The notes under the pieces are model-generated. The model was not told the DNA's origin and did not search any database. It saw only the letters and a list, made by a program, of their open reading frames with translations. Shown piece after piece: positions 12,760-16,056 of a stretch of 16,056 nt of DNA. Made by a program: the position numbers and the translations under genes. The DNA is from Elusimicrobiota bacterium (GTDB lineage Bacteria > Elusimicrobiota > Elusimicrobia > UBA1565 > UBA9628). The stretch is taken from the NCBI GenBank assembly GCA_028865585.1, contig JAGWJU010000010.1, positions 1 to 16,056 of the forward strand. Reading direction: 5' to 3'. Position 1 is the first letter of the stretch. Each line of letters begins with the position of its first letter.

Positions 12760-14020
12760 GCGCGCCGCCCAGGGCCACGACGGCCGCGTCGTTGTTTCGT
12801 AAGAACGCCTCCATCACGCCGCCCAGGCCCAGCGAGACCAGGATTTCCGGCAGCACGATGAACATGTTGAAGATGCCCATGACGATGCCGTAGCGCTCGG
12901 CCGGCAGCTGCTCGACGAGAATGACGTAGGGCATGGAGACGATGGAGGCCCAGCCGATGCCGGCCGCGATCATGGGCAGGTAGAGCATCTCCGGGTTGTG
13001 GATCCACGGGATGGCGAAAAGCCCAAGGCCGCAGAGCAGAAGCGAGAGGCCGTGGGTGTAAGCTCGTCCGATGTAGCGGACCAAAAACGGCAGGCACAAG
13101 GCGAAGACGGGCGCCGCCACGCCCTTGACCATCATGGTCCGCGCCGCCCAGCGGATGCCGTGCTCATAGAGCGCGCTGTGGGGGTTGACCGCGCCGAAAA
13201 CATCCTGCGCCACGGCGATGGAGTAGTAGATCCACATGCAGAACAGCCCCATCCAGGTGAAGAACTGGATGACGGCCAGGCGCTTCATGGCGGACGGCAT
13301 GTGGAGGTAGCAGTCCGCGGTCTCGGCGAACCACTTCTTGAGCGCAGGCCATAACGCCTGCGCCTCGCGGTCCGCGCGCGCGAAGGGCTCGTCAGGCGGG
13401 TATTCCGGCGTGGTCGCGACGCTGTAGGCCACCGAGAGGAACAGGATGACGGCGCAGGCGTAGAAGGAGAGGTGCGCCGCGTCCTTGCCGAAGCGCGTGA
13501 GGAATGGAAAAACCTGGTTCAGGTCGACGGACGCGATGTAGTTGCCCAGGATGGTGCCCAGGCCGATCATGAGGCTCTGCAGGGCGTAGCCCGTGGGACG
13601 CTGGTCCGAATTCTGAGTGTCCGCGACCAAGGCGCGGAAGGGCTCCATGGTGATGTTCAAGGACGCGTCTAGAATCCACAGGAGCCCCGCCGCCATCCAG
13701 AGGGAGGAGGCGTCCGGCATGAAGCACAAGGCCATCGAGGCGAGGGCGGCGCCCGCCATGAAATAGGGGCGGCGGCGCATGCGCAGCGGCGCGATCCAGG
13801 TCTTGTCGCTCAAATAGCCGATGATGGGCTGGATAATGAGCCCGGTCGCGGGCGCGGCCAGCCACAGGAGCGGAATCTGGGCCGGCTTGGCGCCCAGCTT
13901 TTCGTAGATGGAGCTCATGCGCGCGAACTGAATTTCAAAGCCGTGCTGGATTCCGAAGAATCCGACGCTCATGTTGATGAGAGCCAAGAGGGAGAGGTTG
14001 GGCCGCTTGGCGTCGGCCAC
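12683..14020 (-). CDS. MFS sugar transporter, SLC45/GPH-like
   Basis: A 445-residue, about twelve-helix inner-membrane carrier. The N-terminal half shows the SLC45/GPH signature: GIQHGFEIQFARMSSIYE (23-40), LWLAAPATGLIIQPIIGYLSD (52-72) and the cytoplasmic RMRRRPYF loop (80-87), then MEPFRALVADT. Family members carry sucrose, maltose or related glucosides, usually with protons. The substrate here is inferred from the amylase upstream and malQ downstream, making a maltose or short maltodextrin the best guess. GTG at 14020 starts 2 bases after the amylase stop with GGAG upstream, so it is probably cotranscribed and coupled with the amylase fusion. Its 3' 77 bases overlap malQ tail to tail, with no terminator visible between them. 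Confidence 0.9.
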   Translation of the reverse strand: MADAKRPNLSLLALINMSVGFFGIQHGFEIQFARMSSIYEKLGAKPAQIPLLWLAAPATGLIIQPIIGYLSDKTWIAPLRMRRRPYFMAGAALASMALCFMPDASSLWMAAGLLWILDASLNITMEPFRALVADTQNSDQRPTGYALQSLMIGLGTILGNYIASVDLNQVFPFLTRFGKDAAHLSFYACAVILFLSVAYSVATTPEYPPDEPFARADREAQALWPALKKWFAETADCYLHMPSAMKRLAVIQFFTWMGLFCMWIYYSIAVAQDVFGAVNPHSALYEHGIRWAARTMMVKGVAAPVFALCLPFLVRYIGRAYTHGLSLLLCGLGLFAIPWIHNPEMLYLPMIAAGIGWASIVSMPYVILVEQLPAERYGIVMGIFNMFIVLPEILVSLGLGGVMEAFLRNNDAAVVALGGALILFAAALTPGLRRFEPENAPAAPS

Positions 14021-14022
14021 GG

Positions 14023-16056
14023 CTATCTCCAGAATCCCGTGTGGGCGGCCACCGAGGTTGCGACGAAGTACGCGGCCCAGAGCGCCGCGGAGAGGGCGAC
14101 GGCGGCGAAGCGGTTCTTGGGGTAGAGCTTCGCGGCGACGAGCTGCGGGCCCAGGATGAGAAGCGGTCCCAGGATGCCGACGGCGTTGCCGGCCACGTTG
14201 TACCAGCGGCCCGCGGACATGAAGATGGGGACCAGGAACAGGTTGCCGACCATGCCGACCAAGAGGTAGAGCGGCCGGATGCCCTGGAGGTTTTCAAAGG
14301 CCTTCAGGCGCGCCGCCGGATCGGCCGAGGGATCTTTCATCTGGCGCAGGGCTTGGCGGTTGGAGAGTATTTGGGGCAGCGTAAATCCAGTGAAGACCGC
14401 GGTGGCCGCGATGCCCATGGCCTGCACCAGCCAGGCGTGGGCGATGATGGGCCAGGCCGCGGCGACGGCGGCCGCGGAGCCCGCGGCGATAAGCGCCCAT
14501 TTCCAGCGCGGGAACACCTTCCCCGAGGCCAGCTGCGCGAGGATGTAAATGGAACCGGCGGCGCCGATGAGCGCGTTGCCGATGAGCGCGGCGCTGCCGC
14601 TGGCCAGGAAGGTGGGGAAATTGAGCAGGTTTCCGGCGATGAGCGTCATCTGGGAGAGCGCGCTTACGCCCGAGAGCCGTTGCCGGGCTTGAACGGCCGC
14701 CGGCCCGCCTTCTTTGAGAAGACGCAGATTCTTGCGGTTGGCGGCGATTTGCACCCAAGGAAAAAAGAAGAAGGTCACATTGGCGGCCCAGCCCGAGATC
14801 GAGGAGAGAAGCGCGTAGTGCGCGATGACCCAGGGGGCGGCCAGGGCGGCCGTCCCAATAAGGGCCGCCGCGCCCGCGGCGAAAATAATGGCGGCGGGAG
14901 TGCCGAACCCGGATTCCGTTTTTTTGCGGGCGGAGGATTTTTCGGCTTGAGCGGCTTTGGGTGCGGACGAAGCCTTGTCCAGGCGCAGAACTTTGCCTTC
15001 GCCGGGCGCCAGTTCGGCCGTCGCCGCGCCGGCGTAGCCGGAGATCTGAAGGCCGGCCGTGAGCGAGGCATCGGTCGGATTGGCCAGGACGGCATAGGCC
15101 GGAGCCTCGGGGTTGTTTGCGGACTTGAGCAGGTAGCCGACCCAGGCGGCGCTTTGATCCGCCGGTTCAAGCGGTTCTAGAACGGGAGAGCCCAGCTCCT
15201 TCTTAATGTCCTTGGCCTGGGAGAAGAGCGACTCGAAGAACGGCGCATATTCTGGGTGCTGGGCGGACCACTGGGACCAGTCCACGCTCACGGGCTCGGA
15301 GAACGGGACGGCCTTGGGGAAATCGCCCGGATCGGGATGGTCGTAGCCGATTTCCTGCGAGGCGTAGAAGAGCAGGTTGCCGGGCAGCAAGAGCGTCATG
15401 AGCGCGGCGGCCTTCCAGAGCCGGCCCAGGCCGCTCACGGGCCGCCGATCGATGGCCGCCTGGCGCTCGGGCGCGGCCTCATCGTGGTTGCCGATGAACT
15501 CAAGGCCCGCCGCGCCGCCCTTCTGCCAGGTCAGGAAGGCGGCTTCGCGCACGGCCTGCCGGATGTCGCCCACGGAGGCGTTCATCCAGGCGTCGTACCA
15601 GCCGTACTGGCCCTCGCCCGTGTTCATGTCGTTCTTGTTGTAAATAGAGTCGAAGCCGGCGGAGGAGAGCGCGTCGCGCAGGGCGTAGGCTTCGGCGAGA
15701 TAGGCGGCGGACGGATTTTGGCCGCGCCCCGTTTCGATGAGCTGGGCTAAAAATTCTTTGGGCGGCGTCTGCAGGCCCCAGAGGCTCGAGAAGGCCGAGT
15801 TGATGAGCTGATAGGCCATGTCCACGCGCAGGCCGTCGGCGCCGCGTGCGATCCATCGGGCCGCGATGGCCGACATGGCGTCGCGCGTGTCCTGGCGGGA
15901 ATAGTCGAGCTGGGCGGTGTCCTTCCAGTAGGCGCGGGCTCCGAAGGAGTTGTAGCCGCCGTGGCTTACCCAGATCCAGCGGCCGAGCTTCTGGCTGAAG
16001 TACGAGAAGTAGCCTTCAGGCGGCTTCTGCGCATCCCCTTCGACCTCGCGATGGAT
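14023..16056 (-). CDS. GH13 alpha-amylase fused to a duplicated PQ-loop (SWEET-like) membrane domain, 5' end missing
   Basis: The frame is open to the window edge; 677 residues are visible (residue 1 at 16056). Residues 1 to about 300 are the C-terminal part of a GH13 catalytic barrel: KDTAQLDYS (40-48), GLRVDMA with nucleophile D79, YLAEAYA with acid/base E122, and FIGNHDE with D192. A beta domain follows to about 360, then a Lys/Ala/Ser linker. Residues 387-677 are membrane: two tandem repeats of about 130 residues (387-518 and 519-649) plus a final helix, about nine helices in total. Each repeat has an IAH helix, a PQ-loop-like FPWVQIAANRK or TLPQILSNRQ helix, a GNLLNFPTF or GNLFLVPIF helix and a GNALIGAAG or GNAVGILGP helix. 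GH13 activity on alpha-1,4-glucan outside the membrane is well supported; sugar movement through the membrane part is inference. The presumed signal peptide lies outside the window. The transporter gene follows by 2 bases. Confidence 0.85.
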   Translation of the reverse strand: MHREVEGDAQKPPEGYFSYFSQKLGRWIWVSHGGYNSFGARAYWKDTAQLDYSRQDTRDAMSAIAARWIARGADGLRVDMAYQLINSAFSSLWGLQTPPKEFLAQLIETGRGQNPSAAYLAEAYALRDALSSAGFDSIYNKNDMNTGEGQYGWYDAWMNASVGDIRQAVREAAFLTWQKGGAAGLEFIGNHDEAAPERQAAIDRRPVSGLGRLWKAAALMTLLLPGNLLFYASQEIGYDHPDPGDFPKAVPFSEPVSVDWSQWSAQHPEYAPFFESLFSQAKDIKKELGSPVLEPLEPADQSAAWVGYLLKSANNPEAPAYAVLANPTDASLTAGLQISGYAGAATAELAPGEGKVLRLDKASSAPKAAQAEKSSARKKTESGFGTPAAIIFAAGAAALIGTAALAAPWVIAHYALLSSISGWAANVTFFFFPWVQIAANRKNLRLLKEGGPAAVQARQRLSGVSALSQMTLIAGNLLNFPTFLASGSAALIGNALIGAAGSIYILAQLASGKVFPRWKWALIAAGSAAAVAAAWPIIAHAWLVQAMGIAATAVFTGFTLPQILSNRQALRQMKDPSADPAARLKAFENLQGIRPLYLLVGMVGNLFLVPIFMSAGRWYNVAGNAVGILGPLLILGPQLVAAKLYPKNRFAAVALSAALWAAYFVATSVAAHTGFWR
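14110..14502 (-). repeat. Membrane repeat unit 2 of the amylase fusion
   Basis: Encodes about 131 residues parallel to unit 1, with the more canonical PQ pair in TLPQILSNRQALRQMK and the matching GNLFLVPIF and GNAVGILGP helices. It is followed by one extra C-terminal helix. The arrangement (single helix, three-helix PQ bundle, single helix, three-helix PQ bundle, single helix) recalls the 3-1-3 plan of SWEET sugar channels with added end helices. Confidence 0.7.
14503..14898 (-). repeat. Membrane repeat unit 1 of the amylase fusion
   Basis: Encodes about 132 residues with four predicted helices, including the PQ-loop-like FPWVQIAANRKNLRLLK. It aligns by eye with the adjacent unit 2; over the 27-residue core from the Gly-x-Ala-Ala start to the lysine, 12 positions are identical. 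The repeat is at protein level, not an obvious DNA-level duplication. Confidence 0.7.

Noticed and set aside
14041..15180. 379-residue open frame antisense to the amylase fusion
   Set aside because: Gly/Arg-rich shadow of the opposite strand's Ala/Pro codons; the sense strand has clear catalytic and membrane motifs.
1..16056. CRISPR array, insertion sequence, prophage or attachment site
   Set aside because: No regularly spaced direct repeats, transposase or integrase motifs, or tRNA-flanking direct repeats were found on either strand.

Overview
The window is high-GC, gene-dense bacterial DNA. It carries an encoded-CCA tmRNA, sigma70-type promoter elements, TilS, PcrA and a Tad/CpaF-type ATPase. 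Genes abut or overlap almost everywhere: the only real intergenic space is the 98-base divergent promoter region at 8811-8908. The mix of Tad ATPase, kinase-like protein, multiple GGDEF proteins and an SLC45-like sugar carrier suggests a diderm bacterium, perhaps Elusimicrobiota-like. That placement is low-confidence inference; no phylogenetic marker was compared.

Left edge (1-1891, minus strand): a membrane-anchored kinase-like protein that has lost the lysine and both catalytic aspartates of protein kinases (a pseudokinase) is followed, 2 bases on, by the 5' part of a CpaF/TadA secretion ATPase. Divergent from them is tilS (1898-2668), whose GTG start lies exactly where transcription should begin from an extended -10 element, so it is probably leaderless.

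Middle (2625-8826, minus strand): one tightly packed run reads, in transcription order, ssrA (tmRNA), an acyltransferase of the FabD fold, two membrane GGDEF proteins, SppA peptidase, a small Yip1-like membrane protein, and stand-alone NAD(P)H-hydrate epimerase. The ssrA promoter is very clear. Only 19 bases separate the tmRNA CCA from the TTG start of the acyltransferase, and those bases contain its ribosome binding site, so tmRNA and six proteins probably share one transcript.

Right half (8891-16056): an extended -10 promoter drives pcrA, essentially leaderless, translationally coupled to malQ (4-alpha-glucanotransferase). Convergent with malQ, on the minus strand, are an SLC45/GPH-like sugar transporter and, upstream of it, a truncated-by-window gene encoding a GH13 alpha-amylase fused to a roughly nine-helix membrane domain built from two tandem PQ-loop (SWEET-like) repeats.

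The amylase-membrane fusion, the SLC45-like carrier and MalQ read as a compact alpha-glucan use module: cleave glucan outside the membrane, move oligosaccharide or sugar across, and disproportionate maltodextrins inside. The fusion is the most unusual object here. Its catalytic residues and internal membrane repeat are visible directly; its transport role is inference.
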